From a virus: a stretch of 64,000 bases of DNA. This document shows, piece after piece, positions 48,027 through 58,400 of the stretch (positions are counted from its first letter, which is position 1; every line of letters starts with the position of its first letter). Below the pieces are notes generated by a model. It was not told the origin of the DNA. It saw only the letters and a program-made list of their open reading frames with translations, and made no database searches. Location of the stretch: the IMG/VR virus record IMGVR_UViG_3300020171_000003, positions 16,533 through 80,532 of that record. One strand, written 5' to 3'. The translations under genes were made by a program, and so were the position numbers.

Positions 48027-51000
48027 ATGGCAATAGCAAATAGAGAAATAGGTCTAGGTACAATATTTTATGCGAAGGGTATTGACGAGCTTATCCGTAA
48101 GATCAAACTACTCCGTCAGGTAGTTATCCAGCTATCTGACGGACCTACCAAAGTAGCAAAATCTTTAAATACACTTACAACGGCATCCAATAAAGCCACT
48201 GCGGCAATGAAGAAGCAAGGGGATGTTTCCCAAACTTTTAATAAGCAGATAGGTAAAGTTGAAGGCGGTATAAAGAGAATGGCGCAAGCTATTAAAGTAA
48301 CTGCTGCTTATTCTCTTGCTGCCAAAACTTTATGGGGATTCACTTCTGGTATTCAACAAGGAATAAAAGAGATAATAGATTTTGATCAAGCTTTAAAGAA
48401 TATTCAAGCGGTATCAGGATCTACTACAGCCCAGCTTTCTGTAATGGAAGATGTGATGCTGAAAATTGCAAGAACGACTAAATTTTCAGCTACAGAAATT
48501 GGCGAGGGCATGGTGTATATTGCACAAGCCGGTTTTGATGCAGGAGAGGCTGTGGATGTTGTTTCTGCTTCGGCAGCATTAGCTTCTGGTACTTTAAGTA
48601 GTTTGCAACAAACTTCTGACCTTTTAACAACTACTCTCCGTGCTTTTCAAATGGAATCACAAAGAGCAGGTGAGGCAGCGGATATTATGGCTGTTGCAAT
48701 CAACTACTCTAAATTGGACGTGGAGAAATTAAGAACAGCTTTTAACTATGTTGGTGCAGCAGGTTATCAAGTAGGATTAACTTTAAATGAAGTAGCCGCT
48801 TCTATGATGGTTGTTGCTAATAATGGTATGAGAGCAAGTACCATAGGTACCGGTTTACGCCAGATGTTTTCAAGGATGATTGCTCCTTCTGGTAAGTTAA
48901 AAGAAGCTTTTGAAAAGTATGGAATATCTTTAGATAGTATTAATCCAAAAACGGTAGGTTATCAAAAAGCTTTAGGAAATTTATCAAAAGTTATTATGAA
49001 GGCAGATGGTGTTACTGTTGACATGACAAAAGCTTTTGAGTTATTTGGATTAAGAGGTGCCCAATCCGTTGCAATTTTAGCAGAAGCATTTGCTAGCGGT
49101 AAATTTCAAAAAGCTTTAAAATCAACGTATGAAGTAGGTGTTGCTGCGGAGATGGCAGCAAAACAGTCAGAAGGTTTGGCTTTTAAATTAAAGAATTTAT
49201 CAGATAATTTCGGGGCATTAGCAATCACTTTAGGTAAAGGAGGATTTACTGATCTTTTAAAAATGGTAGTAGATGGATTTCAAAGTCTTTTAAAAGTTAT
49301 AATTGATATATCTGGTTCATCTATAGGTAATTTAATTTTACAAATTGTCACTCTTACTACTGCTTTGACCAGTCTAGGCATTGCTTTAACATTATTAGGT
49401 AAAATTTTACAGTTAACTATTTTACCTTCTTTGAAAGTATTTTTTGGTTTAATAGCGTCACATCCTTATGTTGCGGCTTTTACAGTGGCTATTTCGGCTC
49501 TTATTGTTGTTTACAAACATTTTGCAGGAGCAACGGAAAAAGCAACGGAAGCAATGAAGAAACAGTATGAAGAAACTAAAAGAACAGCTGGAGTTTTAAA
49601 TTTTTATGGTCGATTAATGACAGACCAAGTAGAGAAAATGAAAAAGACCTCAGAATTAACAGAGGAACATTTAGCTACTTTACAGAGATTGAAAGAAGAT
49701 TATCCTAAATTATCCGGTTTAATTGATAATATGAAATTGTCTTATGAAGGTTATTTAGGAGTTTTAAAAGCTATAAATGATGAGGAAAGAGTTAAATCTG
49801 TAAATAATATCCAAGAATCTGTTAATATTTATAAAAAGTATTTGGATGAAATGAAAAAGTATGAAGCAGATTTTTATTCAATGGGAGAATTTACTGGTAA
49901 AGGAGTAGCAATTACTCCGGAACTTCAAAAAAGAAAAGATATGTATGTTCAAGCGGCTAAGGATGCTAAAAAAGCTTTTGAAGTTATAGAGAGTACTTTT
50001 TATAATTATTCATCGAAAAGAACTGGTAAATCGGCTGAAAATGCAAAACTGATGTTGAAGGGTTTTGGGTTGGATGCAGATGATATAGCCAAACTTTCTA
50101 CTACTCTTATTCCGCAATTAGAAAGCCTAGATGCTACCATTGCAGCAAAAAAGAAATCGGCGTTAGAAGGATCTGCTGAGGATGAAGTGAATTTAACTCG
50201 CCAAACTCAAAAAAAGATACTTGATTTAAAAGTTAGATCAGCGGCTACAGAAAGAGACCGCTTAATTGCTACTCATAATAAAAATTTAGCTGATATTGCA
50301 GAAGAAGAAAAAGCAGCCTTAGTAAAGAATACTAGTTATAATGAAAAAGAAAAAGCAGCCATTGCTTCTGAATATAATAAAATTCGATTGGAAGAGAATA
50401 GAAAATTTGCTATTCAAATGGCAGGTGTAGAAGTAGATATTGCGGAGAGAGCAATAAAGATAGAAGAACTCCAAACTAAAATTATGTACGAAGGTAAAGT
50501 AGTAGAAGCTTTAAAAGCAGGAGTAAAATTAAATACTATTCGTGAGATGGAAAAACAATCTGAAATTGATTTGGCAGTAAAGATTTTAGAGATAAGAAAA
50601 ACTTTATATGAAAATGTAAAAAATCTTTATAAAGGCGGAAAAGGCGGGGAAGAGGATCAATCTAAAGCTTTAAATCAGGTTCTTCAAGCTGAATTAGCAA
50701 TAGCTACAGGAAAAAAAGAACTTGCAGAACTTACCGCAAAAGAAATAACAAAGAGTGAAGATAAAGAACTAAAAGCCCGTTTAAAATTAGTAGCTAAATA
50801 TTCAGATGAATGGATGGCTATTTATAAACAAATGCGGGACCAAAATCTTATTACAGAAACAGAGTATGAAGAAGCTTTAAGAAGAAAGACAGCAGCTACA
50901 GGAACTTGGTTAGAACAATTAAAATACGGAATAAATGAAAGCAGAAAAAATATCCAATCTTGGGGTGAATATATGATCCAGATTGGAGAAGAAATCGGAG

Positions 51001-51563
51001 TTAAACTTGCTGATGGAATAGGTACTGCGGTAGCTGATTGGGTCACTGGTGCAAAGACAATGCAAGAAGCTTTTGCAGCTTTAGCACAGGATACATTAGC
51101 TTGGTTAACTAAGATGATTGTGCGTATGCTTGTTTTAAAAGCAATTGAAGCAGGAGTAAATGCTATATTTCCGGGAGCAGGCACTGCTTTTTCTGCTTTT
51201 GTTAAACATGGAGGTGTTCGTTCTTCTAATGTAACTAGAAGTGTTCCTTCTGAAATGTTTGTAGGTGCTCCGAGATTACATTCTGGTTTAATTCGTTCTG
51301 ATGAAATGCCTGCTATATTGAAAAAGAATGAATCAGTATTAACACCAGAGCAAATGAAAGCAATGGGCGGGGGAAAACAAATTCAGATAACAAACAGTTT
51401 TGCTGGAGCTACATTTTTAGATCAAGAGCAGATGAGAAGGACAATGGCGCAGGTTTCTACTATAACAGCCCAAGTAGTTGTAAAAGCAATGGGTCCAGAT
51501 ACTGTAATAAATGCAATTCAGAATGATCATCCTTTAAGACAAGTTATTCAGAGAGGTTATTAA
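48027..51563 (+). CDS. Tape measure protein
   Basis: The 1178-residue protein sets tail length. Residues ~115-290 form the TP901-type core (FDQALKNIQAVSGSTTAQLS; GIRTGLRQMF-type end), followed by two or three hydrophobic stretches (near 425-455 and 475-495), long coiled coils (500-960) and a Gly-rich C-terminus. Length would correspond to a tail of roughly 170-180 nm at 1.5 angstrom per residue, a rule of thumb only. Confidence 0.9.
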   Translation: MAIANREIGLGTIFYAKGIDELIRKIKLLRQVVIQLSDGPTKVAKSLNTLTTASNKATAAMKKQGDVSQTFNKQIGKVEGGIKRMAQAIKVTAAYSLAAKTLWGFTSGIQQGIKEIIDFDQALKNIQAVSGSTTAQLSVMEDVMLKIARTTKFSATEIGEGMVYIAQAGFDAGEAVDVVSASAALASGTLSSLQQTSDLLTTTLRAFQMESQRAGEAADIMAVAINYSKLDVEKLRTAFNYVGAAGYQVGLTLNEVAASMMVVANNGMRASTIGTGLRQMFSRMIAPSGKLKEAFEKYGISLDSINPKTVGYQKALGNLSKVIMKADGVTVDMTKAFELFGLRGAQSVAILAEAFASGKFQKALKSTYEVGVAAEMAAKQSEGLAFKLKNLSDNFGALAITLGKGGFTDLLKMVVDGFQSLLKVIIDISGSSIGNLILQIVTLTTALTSLGIALTLLGKILQLTILPSLKVFFGLIASHPYVAAFTVAISALIVVYKHFAGATEKATEAMKKQYEETKRTAGVLNFYGRLMTDQVEKMKKTSELTEEHLATLQRLKEDYPKLSGLIDNMKLSYEGYLGVLKAINDEERVKSVNNIQESVNIYKKYLDEMKKYEADFYSMGEFTGKGVAITPELQKRKDMYVQAAKDAKKAFEVIESTFYNYSSKRTGKSAENAKLMLKGFGLDADDIAKLSTTLIPQLESLDATIAAKKKSALEGSAEDEVNLTRQTQKKILDLKVRSAATERDRLIATHNKNLADIAEEEKAALVKNTSYNEKEKAAIASEYNKIRLEENRKFAIQMAGVEVDIAERAIKIEELQTKIMYEGKVVEALKAGVKLNTIREMEKQSEIDLAVKILEIRKTLYENVKNLYKGGKGGEEDQSKALNQVLQAELAIATGKKELAELTAKEITKSEDKELKARLKLVAKYSDEWMAIYKQMRDQNLITETEYEEALRRKTAATGTWLEQLKYGINESRKNIQSWGEYMIQIGEEIGVKLADGIGTAVADWVTGAKTMQEAFAALAQDTLAWLTKMIVRMLVLKAIEAGVNAIFPGAGTAFSAFVKHGGVRSSNVTRSVPSEMFVGAPRLHSGLIRSDEMPAILKKNESVLTPEQMKAMGGGKQIQITNSFAGATFLDQEQMRRTMAQVSTITAQVVVKAMGPDTVINAIQNDHPLRQVIQRGY

Positions 51564-52019
51564 ATGGCTGATTTCTCTTATGAACCAAACTATGTTCATG
51601 CACCTTCTCCAGTGATGCCTGTAGAAGTAACTTATAGTAAGAATTTCACTAGGAGAGTGTATAGAACTGGAATAGAATTTATTCGTAAATTTGAACTTGT
51701 GTTTGGTAATGTTAATTTAGAAAAAAGAAATTTATTAAGAAGTCATTTTGAAGGTCAATTTGGTCCACATTTATCTTTTACATGGACTACTCCTCCAGAA
51801 TATGTTTCTGATTATGAGTTCACAGTAAATTATGATGAAGAAGCTTCTGGTATGGGTTATTATGAAGAAACACCTGAAGTCGGTGGAAATGTTTTTAATA
51901 TTAGTGTTTATTTTAAGGCTTTAGGATCAGCTCCTGTTTTTAAAGAAAGTCTTATTGTCTTTCAAGATACGGAAGATGTTATTTTTCAAGATACAACTGA
52001 TGTTATTTTTCAGGATTAG
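51564..52019 (+). CDS. Minor tail protein (gpM-like), copy 1
   Basis: The 151-residue protein follows the tape measure without a gap, as lambda gpM does. NLLRSHFEGQFGP and YYEETPEVGGNVF are shared exactly with the copy at 60217-60672. The C-terminus ends in a short repeat (VFQDTEDVIFQDTTDVIFQD) that recalls sheet-forming tails seen before spikes. It probably caps the tail tip. Confidence 0.7.
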   Translation: MADFSYEPNYVHAPSPVMPVEVTYSKNFTRRVYRTGIEFIRKFELVFGNVNLEKRNLLRSHFEGQFGPHLSFTWTTPPEYVSDYEFTVNYDEEASGMGYYEETPEVGGNVFNISVYFKALGSAPVFKESLIVFQDTEDVIFQDTTDVIFQD

Positions 52020-52028
52020 GAGAAAAAA

Positions 52029-54077
52029 ATGAAAAAATTTATTATTTTTATCATATTATTTATATTCAGTAGTTTATCTGTATTTGGTGCAGATGATACA
52101 AAAATTAGAATTTACACTGGTAACGCATTAAATACAGGTGCAAAAGGATCATTAGATAATCTTGATGGATCAGATGGAGTAGGGGATGGTTCAGGAAAAA
52201 CTTTAAAAGACGGTGATATAGCAATAATTATTGTTCCTGGAGATCAGACTTATTTTTATTCTTTGGATTCTGATTCTGGAGCTACTGAAAGTATTCCTGA
52301 TGTTATTTCTCCTAATTATAATGCAGGCACGAAACGATGGATTTTAGTTTCCGTAAATCAAAAAGGTGAAGTCCCTTTCTCAAAGTTCCATACGAATTTA
52401 ACAGCGATTATCACAGCTATAGGAGCAATAAAAACTACTTTGGTTATTGATGAATCTACTACATTAATAGATAATGCTACTCCACCCTCCACCCTGGCCC
52501 TGAAAGTGCAGAACGGGGCGGTGATTACGCTTGTGGCTTACGCCTTGAATCTTAGCCTTTGCCCTAAATTTGAAGGGTCGCCAGGATGTTTTAATCAGGC
52601 TTCAACGGGTTCAGTAACAGGTTTAAAGGAATCAAGACCCGAATGGTTTGGACTTGACGGGGTTGCTGACCAGGTAGCAATAAATAAGTCCCTTGCTGCC
52701 GGTCCAACGAAACTATCAAAACATGATTACCTTACTAATGGTGCTGTGCTTATAGATGACGACGATTATTCCCTTAAAGGACTTGGGCCAGGGTTGTCAA
52801 GGATCATATCTTCTGAATCAGGCGGGACTATATTAAAAGTCGGTGATGGCACAGCAGTTTACAGGACTGAAATTGAAGGTGTTGGTTTACGCACAAACAC
52901 TACAGGTAGCCGGGCGGCGATTGGTCTTGACATAAACGGTATGCGAGAGGGCAAGATTAAAAACGTAAGGTCGAGCTTCGCAACCGGAAAGTTAATGACC
53001 TTAATCGGTGAATCTTGGTTAAATTCTTTTGAAGACGTTGAGCTATATGGTTACGCTTCCGCAACTGCTTTAGAAACAGGCGGGGTAAATATTAATTCCA
53101 ATCAGTTTAAAAATCTTACCATTACTGATGCTTCAACAGGATTAACGAGTGGGGTCAAATTTGTTGATGGTGTGAGGGGATTATTTTTTGACGGGATTTC
53201 AATCGAAGCTTGCGCCAGCGGGATCGACCTTTGTCCTTCCACAAAAGTGTTAAGTCTTACCAAGATTGGGTTTGAAAATGTTTATTCTGAGATCCCTGCA
53301 ACAGGATACTTTTTAAAAGCGGATGATACATCATATTACGTCAATGTAGAAAATATCTCATTTGACGGTGTGAGCTTAAACCAACTTGGGGCAGCGGCAA
53401 GGGATTCCGCTTTTGACTTTTCTAGATTAACCAACCAAGCGGATTCACTTATAAAGATTAACGTGTCGAATCTAAACCACCATGCAGTAAACATAACCAC
53501 GTTGACCCGCGCTGTCTTTGATCTTACGTCGAAAGTAAGATTGAATATGATCAATTCTACCAAAACCGTGTCGGCAACTCCCTGGACAATCGGTGGTAAT
53601 AATTACAACATAATCGAAACAGGTTACGAGCAAAGCAAAATAACCTCCTACGACTTGAACTTCCCGATTGGAAAGACCTCTTTTGGCACAGCAGCGACCA
53701 CCACACTCAACAGGCTGACAAATGGTGGGTTGCAGGCTACGCCAGGGATTGGGCAGAAGTGGCAAGCTCCTTTATCGGCTACCGCTGCGGTCGCTATAAA
53801 TTGCGCCAGCGGAATGAATATCTATCACACGTTGACTGAAAGCACGACAATAGGCGCACCCACAAACACTATTGACGGGGCAGTTTTATACTTTGTCTTT
53901 CATCAACCAGCAGGGGCAACGTGGACGGTTTCCTTTAACGCTATTTTTAAACTGGTAGGCGGGGCATACAGTATGACAGGTTCAGGAGGAGCGGTTGTGA
54001 GGGACACGATCTGTTTTATGTACAGCGCAACGGCTGATAAATGGATCGAAATCAGTAGGGCACAAAATATAAGTTAA
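52029..54077 (+). CDS. Tail spike 1, signal-peptide start and beta-helix body
   Basis: The 682-residue protein begins with an apparent signal peptide (MKKFIIFIILFIFSSLSVFG then ADD). Residues ~20-120 are a collar-like domain, then TTLVIDESTTLIDN and PSTLALKVQNGAVI near 152 open a right-handed beta-helix of the pectate-lyase type, probably binding or cutting host polysaccharide. Base composition rises sharply from about 52480, inside that domain, to the stop. It lies between the gpM- and gpL-like genes, an unusual place. The 3' end shares 23 bp with spike 2. Confidence 0.75.
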   Translation: MKKFIIFIILFIFSSLSVFGADDTKIRIYTGNALNTGAKGSLDNLDGSDGVGDGSGKTLKDGDIAIIIVPGDQTYFYSLDSDSGATESIPDVISPNYNAGTKRWILVSVNQKGEVPFSKFHTNLTAIITAIGAIKTTLVIDESTTLIDNATPPSTLALKVQNGAVITLVAYALNLSLCPKFEGSPGCFNQASTGSVTGLKESRPEWFGLDGVADQVAINKSLAAGPTKLSKHDYLTNGAVLIDDDDYSLKGLGPGLSRIISSESGGTILKVGDGTAVYRTEIEGVGLRTNTTGSRAAIGLDINGMREGKIKNVRSSFATGKLMTLIGESWLNSFEDVELYGYASATALETGGVNINSNQFKNLTITDASTGLTSGVKFVDGVRGLFFDGISIEACASGIDLCPSTKVLSLTKIGFENVYSEIPATGYFLKADDTSYYVNVENISFDGVSLNQLGAAARDSAFDFSRLTNQADSLIKINVSNLNHHAVNITTLTRAVFDLTSKVRLNMINSTKTVSATPWTIGGNNYNIIETGYEQSKITSYDLNFPIGKTSFGTAATTTLNRLTNGGLQATPGIGQKWQAPLSATAAVAINCASGMNIYHTLTESTTIGAPTNTIDGAVLYFVFHQPAGATWTVSFNAIFKLVGGAYSMTGSGGAVVRDTICFMYSATADKWIEISRAQNIS

Positions 54078-54149
54078 CTTCAACCAGCGGAGAGGACGGG
54101 ATGAAATGGTAGCAAGCTTAATTGTTAACCTAAGATTTAGGAAACCATA

Positions 54150-55019
54150 ATGAAAGAACTTGATAATAATATTATTACAGAAATTGATGCTTCACAAAAG
54201 ACGCCTATTATTTTAGTAGAGCAATATTTAGATGGAGCTACTTTAAGATGGGCTTTAGCAAAAGAGAATATTATTTTTGGCGGATTCACTTATTTTGCCA
54301 AAACTTTTACAGTAGATGATGTGGATTTTTCTTTTGAAGGTCAATTGGATAAAGTTTCTTTAAATTTTGATAATATAGATTCTGCTTTTGATGCTTATAT
54401 AGAGGCTTTTGATTTTGAAAGCAGACCTATGTTTATAAAAAGAATTTATCTTTCTGGTGAATTAGAAGAAATACCATCTAATCCTGAAATGTATAATGAA
54501 GTATTTTATGGAGAGATGGAACAACCTACAGATTCAGATGGTAGAAATATTAATATTACTGCTGTTTCTGGATATTCTTTGGATAAAGGAATGTTAAATC
54601 AGTATTACGGATCTTTTTGTCAAAGAAAGTTTGGGGATAGACTTTGTACTGTAAATTTAGCGGATGAGAATTACTATTTTAAAAAAGGTATAGTAAGTGG
54701 CGAAGGAACAACTTCTAAATTTAAAACAAATTCTTTGCTTGAAGCAGATAATTTTTGGAAACATGGTAATGTAAAACTTAATATAGATGGGTCTATTTAT
54801 AATAGAAAAGTAAAATCTTTTTCCAGTAATGGAGCATCCGGGGAAGTTACTTTGGATATTGGAATTATTGAAACAATAGACCTTGGTTCTACTTTTGAAA
54901 TAAAGAAAGGTTGTGATTTTACATGGGAAACTTGTTCTGGAAATAATACATGGGGCCCCTCAGGTGAAAATACTTTAAATTTCTTTGGATTTATCCATAT
55001 AGGTATTAATAAGGAATAA
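54150..55019 (+). CDS. Tail tip protein, gpL-like
   Basis: The 289-residue protein matches lambda gpL in place and in its C-terminal half: SFCQRKFGDRLCTVNL (around residues 155-170) and KKGCDFTWETC (around 252-262) bring four cysteines together, the set that holds a [4Fe-4S] cluster in lambda gpL. The N-terminal half is a DUF2163-like beta domain. Upstream DNA is a 72-bp remnant following spike 1. Confidence 0.75.
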   Translation: MKELDNNIITEIDASQKTPIILVEQYLDGATLRWALAKENIIFGGFTYFAKTFTVDDVDFSFEGQLDKVSLNFDNIDSAFDAYIEAFDFESRPMFIKRIYLSGELEEIPSNPEMYNEVFYGEMEQPTDSDGRNINITAVSGYSLDKGMLNQYYGSFCQRKFGDRLCTVNLADENYYFKKGIVSGEGTTSKFKTNSLLEADNFWKHGNVKLNIDGSIYNRKVKSFSSNGASGEVTLDIGIIETIDLGSTFEIKKGCDFTWETCSGNNTWGPSGENTLNFFGFIHIGINKE

Positions 55020-55021
55020 TA

Positions 55022-55399
55022 ATGATAAAACGAATTACAGAACCTTCAGAAATGAAATTTATTCTTTTACTTAATGATGATATTGAGGAGTATATTGAGT
55101 ATGACCGATCAAGTTGGATTCAGTGGCTTGTATCAAATGTTAAGAATCCTTTATTTGGTATATTTGGAGATGAAGAAAATAAAAGTTATATAGTAGCTTT
55201 GTGTATTAAATCTTCTCCGTTATTTAATTGTGTTCAAATTATCTATTCATATAATCAGTTTGATGGTTTATTAGAAAAAGTAAAAGAGTGGACAAAAGAA
55301 TTGAATTTAACAAAAATCCTTTGTTCTTTTGACAATTTAAATGAAGGAGAAAAAAACGGTTTTATTGTTAAAAATTATCTTATGGAACTTGAGGTTTAA
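55022..55399 (+). CDS. GNAT-like acetyltransferase or unknown tail protein
   Basis: The 125-residue protein sits where gpK/gpI would be but has no NlpC/P60 motif. Its alternating strands and helices, and the ending EKVKEWTKELNLTKILCSFD followed by EKNGFIVKNYLMEL, resemble the last part of a GNAT fold. No clear acetyl-CoA loop is visible. Uncertain. Confidence 0.4.
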   Translation: MIKRITEPSEMKFILLLNDDIEEYIEYDRSSWIQWLVSNVKNPLFGIFGDEENKSYIVALCIKSSPLFNCVQIIYSYNQFDGLLEKVKEWTKELNLTKILCSFDNLNEGEKNGFIVKNYLMELEV

Positions 55400-55401
55400 T
55401 T

Positions 55402-58400
55402 ATGAGTTTACTCGGAAAAATAGGAGCACTGGTTGGAGCAGTTGTAGGTGTAGCTTTAGTTGCCACAGGAGTAGGTGCGCCTTTAGGCGGTGCTTTACTT
55501 GGAGCTGCAATAGGAATACCTACCGCATTAGGGGCGGCTCTTACTTATGGAGCAATAGGTTTTGTAGCAGGAACTGTTTTGGATTATGCTTTAGGAGCAG
55601 TAGTTCCAGATATTCCTTCACCTACTTATGATGGAACTTTTCCTGTACCTATATTAGAATCTGGAGCAATTATTTCAGAAGCATACGGAGGTCCTCTTTA
55701 TATAGCTGGAAATATTTTGAGAATGAATGACCCAGATGCAGAAGATAAATTAAAAATAATTGTAGGACATTGTTTAGGACCGGTAGAAGAATTTTTAGGA
55801 ACTTATGTTAATAAAAAAGAATGGAATACTTTAGATAAAGTTCATCATATGGTTCATAGTTATGGAGAAGAATATCAGGTTCCTATTAAAATAACAACTT
55901 CTATAGCGATTGATCAACCTTACTCTAGTAAAACTTTATTTGGCATGTTGACCCTTGTAGTTAATGCATATAAAAGTTTATCTGTTGTTGATAATTTTTT
56001 TACTGATAAAATATGTTCTTTTAGAGGATTAGCCCATAGTGCTTACCTATTTGATAAAAGTTCTTCGGATATAGGAACAAATACTCCGTCTGTGGTAGAA
56101 GTGATAAAAGGAAGAAGATTAATTCCCATTGCTTTGAATGGTGTAGAAGGAGAATTAGAATGGAGTAGAAATATTGGAGATATTCTTTGGGATTATTATA
56201 GAAGGTATGATGTAGCCAGTATAATTGATGAACAACAAATAGGATTTTGGGCTTTTAATGAATCCATAGGAAGTATTGCTGTAGACAGTAGTAAATATGA
56301 TAATAATGGTACTTTACATAATTTTACAGGCACATATTGGGTAGAAGGTCAATTCGGAAACGGTTTACAATTTAACGGTTCAAATTCTTATGTTGATTGT
56401 GGAAATTTAATTCCTTTATCTTTAATAGGTAAGCAGAGTTTTTCTTTATCTTTTATGATTAGTTTTGATTCTGTTACAGGTATTATTTGGCAAAAATATG
56501 AAGATTCTTCCAATTATATTAAAGTTTTTATAAGCGGAGGATATCTAAAAATTGAAGCAAAAAGTTTAGGGTCTTATATTATTAATGAATCTTTTAATTT
56601 TTATCCAATAGCAAATATTGAATATAGAATAGTTCTTTGTTTTGATAAAACAAATCTTGTTTGTTCCTTATATGTGAATAAATTAAAAGATACAATAGAA
56701 GTGGGTTGGAATACTGATACAGATATTTCTAACACTGGTAATGTATTTTGGGGGAGTACTTCTTCCTCTTTTGCTGGTGTTTTAGATCAAGCTCGTATTT
56801 ATAATAAAGTTTTGGATTTTAGAGAAGTTTTTGCTTGTTATGAAGATGGTATTTTAGATGAAAATTCTTTTCGATCTTTAAAAGAGTATTCGGATGAATT
56901 TTTAGAAGATTCAGAAGGTTCTCCGATGAGACCTATTGGCCCAAGTAATTATACAGTAATAGCTTCGAGTCAATTCGGTCAAACTATAAATAGAAATAAT
57001 ATTGCTTCTATTGCTACAAAATTATTTGCAATTATAGGAGAACCAAGGAAAAGTCTTATTGTTACAGGAACTTCTCCTGTAACACATACAAGTGATTATG
57101 GTATATATTCTCCTATTTATGCTTTCGATGTTACAAAAAGTCTTACTTCTGCACCAGAAAATAACTCTTGGAGAAGCGGGAATTTTAGTTATTTTATAGC
57201 TTCAAGAATAAGTTGTGATTTAAGTTTGCCGGTAAAATTAAGAAAAGTAGAGATTATACCAGAAGCAGATATTGGTTTAAAAACTTTTTATGTTCAAGGT
57301 AGCAATAGTGTTTTAGATTTTTTACAATATGAATATAATGATATTGGAACAACTTGGACAGTATTAGGGTCATTACAAACAGCCGTTCCTTATGATTCAA
57401 CTAATCCGGTTCAGAAATTTTATATAAATTCAGATGTTGCTTATAGATACTATTCTTTAAAAATTATGTCTTCTTATGGTATTACTACAGGAATTAGAGA
57501 CATTTGTTTTTGGGGAATACATCCTAGGTTTCCTTTTGATCATGTTTTTGATAATAATATTAGAAAAAATGATGTTAAGAAATTATTAAACTCTTGTTTT
57601 TTTGGAAGAACTTTTAGAACTCAAGGAAAAATAAAAGTAGGATGGGAAGGAAACAAAGAACCAGACGGATTAGGGAGTTTACAAGATAAGAGCGTAAAAC
57701 ATATTTTTACTTTAAATAATGTTATTTCTTTAACTAGGAAAAAACATACTAGGTATAATAAAATAAAAATTAATTATATAAATTTTACAGAAGAAGGTAA
57801 AAAAGATTATATAGAAGATTCTGATGAAATTGATATTGAAAAAAGAGGTGAACAATTATTTGAAGAATCTTGTGATTTTATTTACCATCAGCAAATAGCA
57901 AGAGCCCGAGCAAGAAGGCATTTGAAAAAATCAATGTATTGTGATTGGGATTGTGTAATTGAGTCAACTGATGAAGCTAATAGAGTAGAATTATTTGATG
58001 TTATTTCCGTAATTTGGTCTAAATTTGGTTGGAACGAAAAACAATTTATTGTAATGAAGAAGACAGAAGATTGGTTAGGAAGAGTTACTTTTTATTGTGA
58101 AGCTTATTATTCTGGAATTTATGATGATGAAGAAACACCTGTTCCAGAATCTTATTTTTCTAAACTTTCTAAAGTACTTGGAACTCCGTCTCCAGTAACC
58201 AATTTACAAGCTTTGGATGATTCTTATTTTGATGAACAAGGTAGTTATATTACTCAGGTAGAGATTTCTTATACTCCTCCGAATAATAGAAATTATTTTT
58301 CTCATATAAAATATCAATACGGTTTCAAACTTACAGGAGAAAATTTAATTACTTCAGGAGAATCTCCTGTGGTTTATATGCAACCATCATACTATGCAAA

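Noticed and set aside
53472-53765. Antisense open frames in the GC-rich spike bodies
   Set aside because: No ribosome sites. They reflect the changed base composition of the imported spike DNA.
55341-55631. Overlapping Cys/Arg-rich frame across the gpJ-like start
   Set aside because: A shadow frame of the Gly/Ala-rich N-terminus of the tip protein, without a ribosome site.
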